DNA of 22,228 nt from an uncultured Lachnospiraceae bacterium (GCA_910584785.1 CAJUDX010000051.1:1-22228); one strand, 5' to 3'. Positions 8,679 through 16,369 are shown, counted from the first letter of the stretch. Program-made: numbers and translations. Notes: generated from the sequence alone by a model not told the origin.

Positions 8679-9947
8679 ATGATGGAAAAAAGACCGTTTG
8701 TTTCCCTGGAGCAGATTCAGGAGATGGTGGAGAAGTTTCCCACGCCGTTTCACCTGTATGATGAAAAGGGAATCCGGGAGAATGCGAGGAAGCTTCATCA
8801 GGCGTTTGCCTGGAATCCTGGATTTAAAGAGTATTTTGCGGTGAAGGCGACGCCCAATCCGTTTATCTTAAGGATTTTAAAGGAAGAGGGCTGCGGGACA
8901 GACTGTTCGTCAGCTACAGAACTGATGCTGTCGGAGAGCTGCGGATTTTCGGGAAAGGAGATTATGTTTTCTTCCAATGATACGCCGCCGGAAGAGTTTG
9001 CTTTTGCTCATAAGCTGGGGGCGGTGATTAACCTGGATGATATTACGCATATCGCCTGCCTGGAAGAAACCCTGGGAACCATTCCCGAAACAGTGAGCTG
9101 CCGTTTTAATCCGGGCGGGATTTACACGATCAGCAACGGCATTATGGATAATCCCGGCGATGCCAAGTATGGGATGACCGAAGTGCAGTTGATGGAGGCG
9201 TATAAAATCTTAAAAGAAAAAGGGGCAAAACATTTTGGTATTCACGCATTTCTGGTCAGCAATACTGTGACGAATGACTATTACCCCATGCTTGCCAAAA
9301 CCTTGTTTGAACTGGCGGTTCGGGTGAAGAAGGAAACGGGGATTCAGGCAGAGTTTATCAACCTTTCCGGCGGGGTGGGGATTCCCTACCGTCCAGAACA
9401 GGAGCCAAACGATATTCTGGCAATCGGCGAGGGCGTGCGCAGAGTTTATGAGGAAGTGCTGGTTCCCGAAGGTATGGGTGATGTCGCTATCTATACAGAA
9501 TGCGGGCGCTTTATGCTTGGGCCCTATGGCTGTCTGGTTACGAAGGCGATTCATGAAAAGCACACCTATAAAGAGTATATTGGTGTCGATGCCTGTGCAG
9601 CGAATCTGATGCGTCCTGCGATGTATGGGGCCTACCATCATATCACAGTTGCCGGTAAGGAAGAAGAGGTTTGCGATCACAAGTACGATATCGTTGGGTC
9701 ACTTTGTGAAAATAATGACAAGTTTGCCGTGGATCGCATGCTTCCTGAAATTGCCATGGGCGATTACCTGGTTATCCATGATACGGGTGCGCATGGTTTT
9801 GCCATGGGCTATAACTATAATGGCCGCCTTCGCTCCGCAGAACTTCTGCTCAAAGAAGATGGAAGCGTGGCGTTAATCCGCCGGGCAGAAACAGCTAAAG
9901 ACTATTTTGCCACCTTTGATTTTTGTGATTTATTGAAGGCGTATTGA
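8679..9947 (+). CDS. Diaminopimelate decarboxylase-like PLP enzyme (fold type III)
   Basis: 422 residues from the ATG at 8679, or 421 from the next ATG; GAGGAGA lies just upstream, so a frame reaching back to 8610 is not used. PLP-dependent decarboxylases of the LysA/ODC family turn meso-diaminopimelate into lysine. Visible features are the PLP lysine K56 (YFAVKAT), a glycine loop SGGVGIPY (230-237), C343 in VGSLCENND, matching the family's catalytic Cys-Glu region, and Y380-N381 near the end. Two usual motifs differ: the HIGS motif that stacks on PLP reads F191-L-V-S, and the EPGR motif reads E274-C-G-R. This is a divergent LysA clade or a related decarboxylase with another substrate. No lysine riboswitch or other lysine gene is nearby. 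Confidence 0.8.
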   Translation: MMEKRPFVSLEQIQEMVEKFPTPFHLYDEKGIRENARKLHQAFAWNPGFKEYFAVKATPNPFILRILKEEGCGTDCSSATELMLSESCGFSGKEIMFSSNDTPPEEFAFAHKLGAVINLDDITHIACLEETLGTIPETVSCRFNPGGIYTISNGIMDNPGDAKYGMTEVQLMEAYKILKEKGAKHFGIHAFLVSNTVTNDYYPMLAKTLFELAVRVKKETGIQAEFINLSGGVGIPYRPEQEPNDILAIGEGVRRVYEEVLVPEGMGDVAIYTECGRFMLGPYGCLVTKAIHEKHTYKEYIGVDACAANLMRPAMYGAYHHITVAGKEEEVCDHKYDIVGSLCENNDKFAVDRMLPEIAMGDYLVIHDTGAHGFAMGYNYNGRLRSAELLLKEDGSVALIRRAETAKDYFATFDFCDLLKAY

Positions 9948-9951
9948 CAAT

Positions 9952-9992
9952 ATAAAGATAAAATAAAGATAGAATAAAGATGAAATAAAGAT
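9952..9992 (+). repeat. Four tandem copies of an 11-bp unit
   Basis: The core ATAAAGAT recurs at 9952, 9963, 9974 and 9985, exactly 11 bases apart, with a variable 3-base joiner. It sits in the short gap between the stop codon of the LysA-like gene and the shared terminator. It is A-rich and near helical period, so it may be bent DNA or simply a small satellite. Confidence 0.85.
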
Positions 9993-10000
9993 GGATATGA

Positions 10001-10037
10001 AAAAAGGAGGACGTTCTTTTAGGGTGTCCTCCTTTTT
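10001..10037. terminator. Bidirectional rho-independent terminator between the LysA-like gene and malQ
   Basis: AAAAAGGAGGAC (10001-10012) pairs perfectly over 12 bases with GTCCTCCTTTTT (10026-10037) across a 13-base loop. A run of T follows the GC part on each strand. It lies 54 bases after the LysA-like gene and 31 bases past the malQ stop, so it serves both converging units. Confidence 0.93.
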
Positions 10038-10067
10038 GTCGTATAGGATGATGGAAGTTTCTAATAC

Positions 10068-11561
10068 TTAAATCCGTCCATAACGTTTTGCTGTATTGAA
10101 GATTTCTTCCTGCAGTTCTTTGCTTAATTCTTTTTTGGTAATCCTCCATCTCCAGTTCGTCCCCACCGTGGAAGGGCGGTTCATCCGGCAGGTGTTATCA
10201 TAGCCAAGATAATCCTGAATCGGGATAATGCAGAGGTTTGCCCGGCTGCGCATCACCAGACTGATAAACGACCAGTGCAGATGCTGTTTTGGTGTATAGT
10301 GATCGCAGAGGTAATGCCTTGCATTTTCCATTTCCTCTTTCGTAATGCTGTTAAACCACCCAACCAGGGTTTCATTATCGTGTGTTCCGGTGTAGGCAAC
10401 GCAGTTTTCAGGATAGTTGTGGGGCAGGTAATCGCTTGTACAGCCCGTATCCCTGGAGTCAAAGGCAAATTCCAGAACCTTCATCCCCGGAAATCCCGTA
10501 TCGGCAACCAGCTGCTTTACAGAATCTGTGACATAGCCCAGATCTTCGGCGATAACCTCCCGTTCGCCTAGGACTTCCCTCATCCGGTGGAAGAGATGGC
10601 TTCCCGGTCCTTTTTCCCAGGTTCCGTGGGCCGCAGTTTCTGCGCCGTAAGGAATGGAGTAGTATTCATCAAAACCGCGGAAATGGTCAATCCGCAGGAT
10701 ATCATAAAGCTGAAAGCAGTAGCGCAGACGTTCAATCCACCAGGAAAATCCGGTTTGTTCGTGGTAATCCCAGCGGTAGAGCGGGTTGCCCCAGAGCTGG
10801 CCTGTGGCGGAGAAGCCGTCAGGCGGACACCCGGCTACGGCAGTTGGAACATTGTTTTCATCTAATTGAAACAGCTCTGGATGCGCCCAGGCATCGGCGC
10901 TGTCCATGGCAACATAGATGGGAATATCCCCAATCAGCTGGATTCCCTGGGCATTAGCGTAGGCTTTTAATTTGGTCCACTGCTGGTAGAACTTAAACTG
11001 AAGATACTGGTGAAATTCAATAGTAAAATACATTTCCCGCCGGTAGTAGTCCAGGGCATTGGCCCAGCGCAGGCGGATATCTTTGGCCCACTTTGTCCAG
11101 GGTTTTCCGTCAAACCTCTCCTTTACCGCCATAAACAGGGCGTAGTCCTTCAGCCACCAGCCGTTTTCTTCCATAAACCGAAGATAATCCTGATTTTCGC
11201 TGATACTGCTGCGCTCGTAGGCTTTGTAGAGAAGAGAGTAGCGATTTTCATATATTTTTTCATAGTCAATGTCTCTGGGATCGTCGCCGAAATCTGCGTA
11301 TTCACATTCTTTTTTGGTCAGCACGCCTTCTTCGATAAGTTCCTCCAGACTGATAAAGTAGGGATTTCCCGCATAAGTGGAAAAAGACTGGTATGGGGAA
11401 TCCCCAAAACTGGTGGGAACTAGGGGTAGGATCTGCCAGTAGCGCTGTCCGCAGCCTTTCAGCCAGTCGATAAAGTCATAAGCACTTTGAGAAAAGCAGC
11501 CGATGCCGTACTTGGACGGGAGGCTGGTGATTGGCATAAGTATACCTGCTCCTCGAATCAT
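10068..11561 (-). CDS. malQ: 4-alpha-glucanotransferase (amylomaltase, GH77)
   Basis: 497 residues, cytoplasmic. The enzyme transfers glucan segments between maltodextrins and releases glucose. The GH77 catalytic triad can be placed: nucleophile D292 (RIDHFRGFDEYY), acid/base E339 (IAEDLGYV) and D395 (GTHDNETL). These numbers sit almost exactly where they do in Thermus amylomaltase (D293, E340, D395). The N-terminus MIRGAGILMPITSLPSKYG and the C-terminal NWRWR are typical, and the length is normal. The start codon overlaps the upstream gene's stop as ATGA, which implies translational coupling. It is the last gene of an operon with a DNase I-fold hydrolase and a PTS permease, fitting maltose or maltodextrin use. 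Confidence 0.96.
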   Translation of the reverse strand: MIRGAGILMPITSLPSKYGIGCFSQSAYDFIDWLKGCGQRYWQILPLVPTSFGDSPYQSFSTYAGNPYFISLEELIEEGVLTKKECEYADFGDDPRDIDYEKIYENRYSLLYKAYERSSISENQDYLRFMEENGWWLKDYALFMAVKERFDGKPWTKWAKDIRLRWANALDYYRREMYFTIEFHQYLQFKFYQQWTKLKAYANAQGIQLIGDIPIYVAMDSADAWAHPELFQLDENNVPTAVAGCPPDGFSATGQLWGNPLYRWDYHEQTGFSWWIERLRYCFQLYDILRIDHFRGFDEYYSIPYGAETAAHGTWEKGPGSHLFHRMREVLGEREVIAEDLGYVTDSVKQLVADTGFPGMKVLEFAFDSRDTGCTSDYLPHNYPENCVAYTGTHDNETLVGWFNSITKEEMENARHYLCDHYTPKQHLHWSFISLVMRSRANLCIIPIQDYLGYDNTCRMNRPSTVGTNWRWRITKKELSKELQEEIFNTAKRYGRI

Positions 11562-12409
11562 GATATTTCCTCCGTTTCTATCATCACGCCGTAATGGTCG
11601 GACACGACGGGGTAATGTTTTCCGTTAAATACGACCTGGGACTGACGGATGTTTCTCTTTTTACTGCACCAGATATAATCAATACGCATCCCCTCGTTTT
11701 TTTCCTTCCTGTTCTGGTTTCGCCATCCGTCGATAACACCGCCGACCGTAACCCCGGAATCCTTCTCTTTTGCCAGCCCATAGGTATCCTGCCACCCGGA
11801 GTCCTTTACATAGCTGTAGCCCTCGCCCAAGACATCGGACGGGCTGTTAAAATCACCGCAGATCCAGATAGTTTCCTGTTCGGATCTTGCCGCTTTCAGG
11901 TGTTGGCTGAGACAGTCCCAGTGCCGGGCAAACGGCTCCTCCTCGTCCTTCCACCAGCCCATATGGACGGAGTAAAACCATTCGCCACATGTCTTAATGC
12001 CCAGGCTTTTCCTTGTCCTCCAGTTGGAGAAATCCCTGTTTTGGCTGATAAAAAGCTGTTCCGTCTGATGGATAGGAGCGTGGGAGAACAGGGAAAGCCC
12101 TTCCTCATAGATGCCATAGCCGATTTTTGCCGGAACCCAGGTCCAGAAATAGGGGCAATTTTTCTCTTTAAGAAGTTGTGCCAGGGAAAGAGCGTGGTTT
12201 CCTCTGCGCACAGGACCCGAAAAACCCCGGCAAGGGACATACTGCGGATCGCCGTCCATCAAAACCGGCTCTTCCTCTATTCTTTGATTGACTTCCTGAA
12301 GGGCAAAAATATCGGGAAGTTCCTGTGTAATCATTTCTGCAAAAATTTCACGTTTTTGGTCTGCATGCTCTTCTGCAAGGCTGTGGGTGTTTAAGGTTAA
12401 TAGTTTCAT
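11558..12409 (-). CDS. Endonuclease/exonuclease/phosphatase (DNase I-fold) family protein
   Basis: 283 residues with the conserved metal and catalytic points of the EEP superfamily in order: Asn in LTLNTHS, Glu in ALQEVN, His in SVHMGWW, GDFNSP, RIDYIW and the terminal SDHYGV. There is no signal peptide, so it is likely cytoplasmic. EEP members hydrolyse phosphodiester or phosphomonoester bonds in nucleic acids, lipids or inositol phosphates; the sequence does not say which. It sits between the PTS permease and malQ and overlaps malQ by 4 bp, so a role on a sugar-phosphate or phosphodiester in alpha-glucan metabolism is a reasonable guess. AAAGGAAG lies 8 bases before the ATG. A 173-bp gap holding a dispersed repeat separates it from the permease gene. 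Confidence 0.88.
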   Translation of the reverse strand: MKLLTLNTHSLAEEHADQKREIFAEMITQELPDIFALQEVNQRIEEEPVLMDGDPQYVPCRGFSGPVRRGNHALSLAQLLKEKNCPYFWTWVPAKIGYGIYEEGLSLFSHAPIHQTEQLFISQNRDFSNWRTRKSLGIKTCGEWFYSVHMGWWKDEEEPFARHWDCLSQHLKAARSEQETIWICGDFNSPSDVLGEGYSYVKDSGWQDTYGLAKEKDSGVTVGGVIDGWRNQNRKEKNEGMRIDYIWCSKKRNIRQSQVVFNGKHYPVVSDHYGVMIETEEIS

Positions 12410-12435
12410 CCCAGGAACTTCCTTTCTTTTCTGTC

Positions 12436-12490
12436 TTTACTTTAAAAGTTCACTGCCGATTAGGGGGTTTAAGTTCAGGTATCCCAAGTG
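12436..12490. repeat. Dispersed repeat, copy 1
   Basis: This 55-bp segment matches 22174-22228 at about 50 of 55 positions in the same orientation. The match stops only because the window ends, so the element probably continues rightward, perhaps to about 12575. CTGCCG (12453-12458) can pair with CGGCAG (12495-12500). A minus-strand reading frame across it is kept open and similar in both copies. It lies inside the transcribed gap between the PTS gene and the EEP gene. Its identity is unknown to me. Confidence 0.85.
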
Positions 12491-12512
12491 CACCCGGCAG
12501 ACTTTCATTCAT
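12450..12512 (-). other. Tiny ORF inside the dispersed repeat (20 codons)
   Basis: An ATG at 12512 opens a 20-residue frame ending at TGA 12450. Its second half, ALGIPEL-K-PPNRQ, corresponds in copy 2 (22189-22228) to ALGIPEL-R-PPNRR with the same stop codon. Four differences fall in this shared frame: two silent, one Lys/Arg and one Gln/Arg. No good ribosome site precedes it (upstream reads GCGCCACC). It is more likely a by-product of repeat conservation than a gene. Confidence 0.2.
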
Positions 12513-12582
12513 GGTGGCGCGACTGCTTGTGGGCGCATGGGGGTTACTGTGTCTGGTGCCTTTTGTATAATCGTTAAAGACT

Positions 12583-14871
12583 TTATCCAAGGATATCGTT
12601 GATATCCGATTTTAATACGTCGGCTTTCGGCCCGTAAATAGCCTGGATGCCGTTATCCTTCTTTAACAGGCCCAGGGCGCCTTCCGCTTTCCAGTCAGGG
12701 AGTTCGGCAACCTTTGCCGGGTCTTTTACCGTGACACGAAGTCTGGTCATACAGGCATCAACCAGGGTAATATTTTCCCGTCCGCCTAACAGGGCAATAA
12801 TGCGCTCGGCCTGGCTGTTTTTGCCGGAACTTCCTTTTGCTGCGGAGGATGCTGCGCCTGCCTCATCCTCGCCTTCATCCGTATAATTGCCCAGACGTCC
12901 GGGAGTAGCAAACTTCATTTTTCCAATCATGACATAGGCAACACCGTAGCCAATGGCAAAGAATACCAGGACGCAGAGGATGAAGTTAATTAAATCACCG
13001 CCAAGTCCCGCCTTTAAGGACATGGGAACGCGGGTTATAAACTCCAGGTTTCCAAAGGAATGAAGCCGCAGGGGAAGGATTCCCGCCATGGCAAATGCAC
13101 AGCCCTGTAATACCGCATAGACAATGTATAACGGAAGGGCGCAGAACATAAACATAAATTCCAGCGGCTCGGTTACGCCGGTGAGGAACACGGCAAGTAC
13201 AGTGGAGAAGAACATGGAGCGGTAGCGCTGCTTTTTATCAGCTTCTACCCGGCGATACATGGCAAGGGCAATACCTAAAAGCAGGCCCGTAGCGCCGATC
13301 ATCTGTCCTACTTTAAAGCGGGCAGGAATAACGGTAGCCATTAATTCTGAGTAAGCTGCAGTGTTTCCGGCATCCTGGAAGTTAATTAAATCCGTTACCC
13401 ATGCCAGCCACAGAGGGTCCTGACCAAAGACCTGCGATCCGGCATTGATTCCTGTCTGGATGGTGTAGGTTCCGCCGAAGGAGGTATAGTTCATCGGGAT
13501 CGTCAGCATATGGTGAAGCCCGAAGGGAAGCAAAAGGCGCTCCAAGGTTCCGTAGATAAAGGGAGCCAGCACCGGTGAAGTGGAGGAAGAGTTGGCAATC
13601 CACACACCGAAATTGTTAATTCCTGTCTGGACAACTGGCCATACGATGGCAAGCCCTAAGGAAATAATCACCGACCACACGATAACGACCATGGGAACGA
13701 AGCGCTTGCCGTTAAAGAAAGCCAGGGCATCGGGAAGTCTGCGGTAGTTATAATACTTATTATAAATGATTCCTCCGGTAAATCCAGAGATAATTCCCAC
13801 AAATACACCCATATTCAGCGCAGGGGCGCCAAGAACGGAGGTAAAATAGCCGTTGACCAGGATTTCCTGCCCGAAAAGGGTGTGGGTAACGGCGTCAGGG
13901 TCATTGATCATGGCGGAGGTTACGCCAAAGATGGCACCAGTAATACAGTTAATCAGGACGAAGGCAATAACCGCGGCAAATGCACCGCCGGAGCGCTCCT
14001 TTGCCCAGGAACCGCCGATAGCTACAGCAAATAAGATATGAAGATTATTAATCACTGCCCAGCCGATGTTTTCCATGGTGCTCCCCACCATGAAAATCAT
14101 GTGCATATCCGCTCCTGCCATCTGTACCAGTTTTCCAAGGCTGATCATCAGGCCGGCAGCAGGCATAACGGCGATAACTGCCATTAAAACCTTGCCCAGC
14201 TTCTGAAGGAAGTCAAAGTTAATCTTAATCTTTTTGCCGTCCTTTTTTTCCGGGGAAGCGTTCTTTTCCGTGGAATTGTTTTTTTCTGTGGAATTGTTCT
14301 TTCCTGCAGAATCCTGACTGCCGGAGGCAAGAGAGGAGTCTTTAGGTGCAGTTGCAGTTTTTGTGCTCTCTGTGCTTTCTGCGGTTTGATTCTCTCCTGA
14401 AGCAGAGGAGGAGAGGACAAGAACTTCGGTTTTTCCGGCTTCTGCGTGGCCTTCGCCGTAGTTTAAGCTAAGCCCCTCGGCTCCACCGCAGATTAAAATG
14501 GGGGTGATGGGGTTTAATTCTTTTTCTTTAAGAAAGGCCAGGTCAACCTTTGCCACAGGAGTTCCGGCGCTTACCTGATCTCCAACCTTAACCAAAGGTT
14601 TAAAGCAGGCGCCTTTTAAGGCTACAGTTTCCAGTCCGATATGGATCAGCAGTTCGAGTCCTTCTTTTGTGCGGAAACCATAGGCATGGAGTGTTTCAGC
14701 GACGGAAACAACTTCGCCGTCCACCGGGCTGACGATGGTTTCATCACTGGGAATGACCGCAATACCGTCGCCGATAATCTTCTGCGAAAACACCGGATCA
14801 GGAACCTGATCCAGGGGAACAAGCTGACCGGTAGCCGGAGAAAGAATGCAGATTTTTTCTGCGTTACTCAT
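12583..14871 (-). CDS. PTS glucose/maltose-family permease, domain order EIIA-EIIC-EIIB
   Basis: 762 residues. The membrane permease imports and phosphorylates a hexose or maltose. EIIA (about 1-150) carries H62 and the phosphorylated H77 in LLIHIGLETV. A charged Ser/Thr/Lys linker of 6-residue repeats follows (about 185-220). EIIC (about 220-640) is hydrophobic and contains the VTEPLEFMFMF segment typical of glucose-family EIIC. EIIB (about 685-762) carries phosphocysteine C707 in DACMTRLRV. The A-C-B order differs from the common C-B-A arrangement. The start is ATG 14871 because TAGGAGG lies 9 bases upstream; a longer frame to 14943 would run through the promoter region. It heads the operon with the EEP gene and malQ, so maltose or glucose is the likely substrate. 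Sugar specificity is inferred. Confidence 0.93.
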   Translation of the reverse strand: MSNAEKICILSPATGQLVPLDQVPDPVFSQKIIGDGIAVIPSDETIVSPVDGEVVSVAETLHAYGFRTKEGLELLIHIGLETVALKGACFKPLVKVGDQVSAGTPVAKVDLAFLKEKELNPITPILICGGAEGLSLNYGEGHAEAGKTEVLVLSSSASGENQTAESTESTKTATAPKDSSLASGSQDSAGKNNSTEKNNSTEKNASPEKKDGKKIKINFDFLQKLGKVLMAVIAVMPAAGLMISLGKLVQMAGADMHMIFMVGSTMENIGWAVINNLHILFAVAIGGSWAKERSGGAFAAVIAFVLINCITGAIFGVTSAMINDPDAVTHTLFGQEILVNGYFTSVLGAPALNMGVFVGIISGFTGGIIYNKYYNYRRLPDALAFFNGKRFVPMVVIVWSVIISLGLAIVWPVVQTGINNFGVWIANSSSTSPVLAPFIYGTLERLLLPFGLHHMLTIPMNYTSFGGTYTIQTGINAGSQVFGQDPLWLAWVTDLINFQDAGNTAAYSELMATVIPARFKVGQMIGATGLLLGIALAMYRRVEADKKQRYRSMFFSTVLAVFLTGVTEPLEFMFMFCALPLYIVYAVLQGCAFAMAGILPLRLHSFGNLEFITRVPMSLKAGLGGDLINFILCVLVFFAIGYGVAYVMIGKMKFATPGRLGNYTDEGEDEAGAASSAAKGSSGKNSQAERIIALLGGRENITLVDACMTRLRVTVKDPAKVAELPDWKAEGALGLLKKDNGIQAIYGPKADVLKSDINDILG
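14242..14313 (-). repeat. Four 18-bp tandem repeats encoding the EIIA-EIIC linker
   Basis: Four 18-bp units, two of them nearly identical, encode on the minus strand the hexapeptides DSAGKN, NSTEKN, NSTEKN and ASPEKK. They form the flexible hydrophilic linker between the EIIA and EIIC domains. The number of units could vary between strains by replication slippage without breaking the frame. Confidence 0.85.
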
Positions 14872-14902
14872 AATACCAAACCTCCTATACATTTTCTGCT
14901 GT

Positions 14903-15184
14903 TTGCGTAAAGTTGCATCAAAATATTGCGCAATTAACTGCAATTAATATACTATGTTTGCATAAAAATTGCAATAGATTTTGCAATAAAGTTTTAAAAA
15001 GGTGAAAATAAATAAAAAACAGGCAGGTTTTTTGGTGAATATTGCTGAAGAAATAAGGGAATATATGGAATGATAGGAGAGGAATAATTCTGGCAAAACG
15101 GATGGCATGCAAAATTATATTTTTTTGCACTATTTTGCACTTTGTTGCACAAGCATAATTATGAAAAAAGGATGAATTATTGCA
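14903..15184. promoter_or_regulatory. Array of TTGCA/TTGCG motifs, candidate operators of the LacI-family regulator
   Basis: This lies within the 383-bp gap 14872-15254. TTGCA or its complement occurs at 14913, 14939, 14958, 14969, 14981, 15108, 15125, 15135, 15145 and 15180, plus TTGCG at 14903 and the perfect palindrome ATTGCGCAAT around 14925-14934. Spacings of 10, 11 and 12 bases recur, and TTGCAC is repeated three times exactly 10 bases apart (15125-15150). The left cluster covers the predicted PTS promoter; the right cluster is 43-68 bases upstream of the regulator promoter's -35. LacI-family binding is inferred from position. Confidence 0.65.
14946..14974 (-). promoter_or_regulatory. 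Predicted sigma-A promoter of the PTS-EEP-malQ operon
   Basis: On the minus strand TTGCAA (14969-14974) and TATATT (14946-14951) are separated by exactly 17 bp, with a start expected near 14939. The -35 is itself one of the TTGCAA palindromes of the motif array. Further motifs lie both upstream and downstream, so a protein bound to them would compete with RNA polymerase. Confidence 0.7.
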
Positions 15185-15192
15185 TGACCGGA

Positions 15193-15221
15193 TTGACTTT
15201 CCAGGTGTTTACATTTACAAT
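15193..15221 (+). promoter_or_regulatory. Predicted sigma-A promoter of the LacI-family regulator gene
   Basis: TTGACT (15193-15198) and TACAAT (15216-15221) are separated by 17 bp. The expected start is near 15228, giving a short leader before the ATG at 15255. A TTGCA motif (15180-15184) lies just upstream of the -35. Confidence 0.75.
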
Positions 15222-15254
15222 TCAAGTAAAAGAAAGTAAAGTGAGGATTCATTT

Positions 15255-16289
15255 ATGGCAGTGACAATTAAGGAAGTGGCGGCGCTTGCAGGAGTATCTC
15301 CTTCTACGGTATCCAGAACCTGCAAAAATAATCCCTCCATCAGTGAAGAAACCAAAGAAAAAGTGCGTCAGGCGATGCAGCAGCTTGGCTATGAACCTGG
15401 GCCTTCTGCGGCGGCTTCCCCGGCGGTTTTGCCCAATCTTGTACAGAAAACCATCGGTATTATCCTGCCGCCTTCGCAGAAGGAAACTTACGAAAATTCA
15501 TTTTATCTGGAAGCTATCCGGGGAATCAGCCAGTTCTGTAATCCCCGCCAGGTGATCAGCACGGTCATTACCGGGAAGGATGAGGAGGAACTGTTTCAGG
15601 TAATCCAAACTATGGTGCAGAATGGTCTGGTGGACGGTTTTATCTTATTATATGTCCGAAACCAGGATCCGATTCTGGAATACTTATATAATGAAGGGCT
15701 GCTTTATGTTCTGATTGGAAAAGCCTACCAGTATGTAAACCAGACGATTTACATTGACAATGATAATTTACTGGCGGGACAAGAGGCCACAGAATACCTT
15801 CTTGGCCTGGGGCATAAAAAGATTGCCTATCTGGGGAGTGAGAGCAGCCTGATGTTCTCCGCAGATCGGAAGGCAGGCTATCAGCTGGCCCTTACCCGCC
15901 ATCAGATTGCCATGCGTCCGGAATACTGCCTGGAACTGACTTCTGTCCCTGGAGGAAACTCTGTGCGCATTAAAGAACTGCTGGAAAGCCCGGAGTGTCC
16001 CACAGCTATAGTGGTCAGCGACGATATTTTCGCCGTTGCCTTAGAACAGGTCTGCCTGCGGGCCGGACTGTCCATCCCGGAAGATCTATCCATTATCTCC
16101 TTTAATAATTCTCTTCTGGCCCGGATTACCTCACCGCAGTTGACATCCATCGATGTTAATTCGTACCAGCTGGGGATTGAGGCAGCCTCACAGTTAATGA
16201 ATCACATTGAAAATCCGAATCTTCTGGCGACCAAGATTATTGTTCCCCATCGTCTTGTGGAGAGAGAGAGCTGCAGGGCGGTCGATTAG
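15255..16289 (+). CDS. LacI/GalR-family transcriptional regulator (MalR-like by context)
   Basis: 344 residues. The N-terminal helix-turn-helix (TIKEVAALAGVSPSTVSR, about residues 4-21) is followed by a hinge region with NNPSISEETKEKVRQAM and GYEP. A periplasmic-binding-protein-like sugar domain begins at about residue 65 (KTIGIILPP) and includes DGFILLY, GHKKIAYLG, DDIFAVAL and the SIISFNN segment. It should dimerise and bind palindromic DNA, released or retained by a sugar or sugar phosphate. The linker between the DNA-binding and sugar domains is longer and more Ala/Pro-rich than usual. It diverges from the PTS-EEP-malQ operon, so it most likely controls that operon and perhaps itself. GTGAGG precedes the ATG. 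The effector is unknown. Confidence 0.93.
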   Translation: MAVTIKEVAALAGVSPSTVSRTCKNNPSISEETKEKVRQAMQQLGYEPGPSAAASPAVLPNLVQKTIGIILPPSQKETYENSFYLEAIRGISQFCNPRQVISTVITGKDEEELFQVIQTMVQNGLVDGFILLYVRNQDPILEYLYNEGLLYVLIGKAYQYVNQTIYIDNDNLLAGQEATEYLLGLGHKKIAYLGSESSLMFSADRKAGYQLALTRHQIAMRPEYCLELTSVPGGNSVRIKELLESPECPTAIVVSDDIFAVALEQVCLRAGLSIPEDLSIISFNNSLLARITSPQLTSIDVNSYQLGIEAASQLMNHIENPNLLATKIIVPHRLVERESCRAVD

Positions 16290-16369
16290 GATGGGGCTGA
16301 ATATAGGCAAAAGTGTAAAAAGACGGGTATAAAAGACAAAAAAGTAAAAAGACAGGTAAAAATACAAAG

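Noticed and set aside
11594..12394. 266-codon plus-strand frame opposite the EEP gene
   Set aside because: The minus strand has all EEP motifs in order and an operon context; the plus frame has no family features and is an antisense by-product.
14872..15254. CcpA cre site controlling the PTS operon
   Set aside because: No segment fits the TG-NAANCG-type cre pattern well; the closest, GCAAAACG near 15094, lacks the leading TG.
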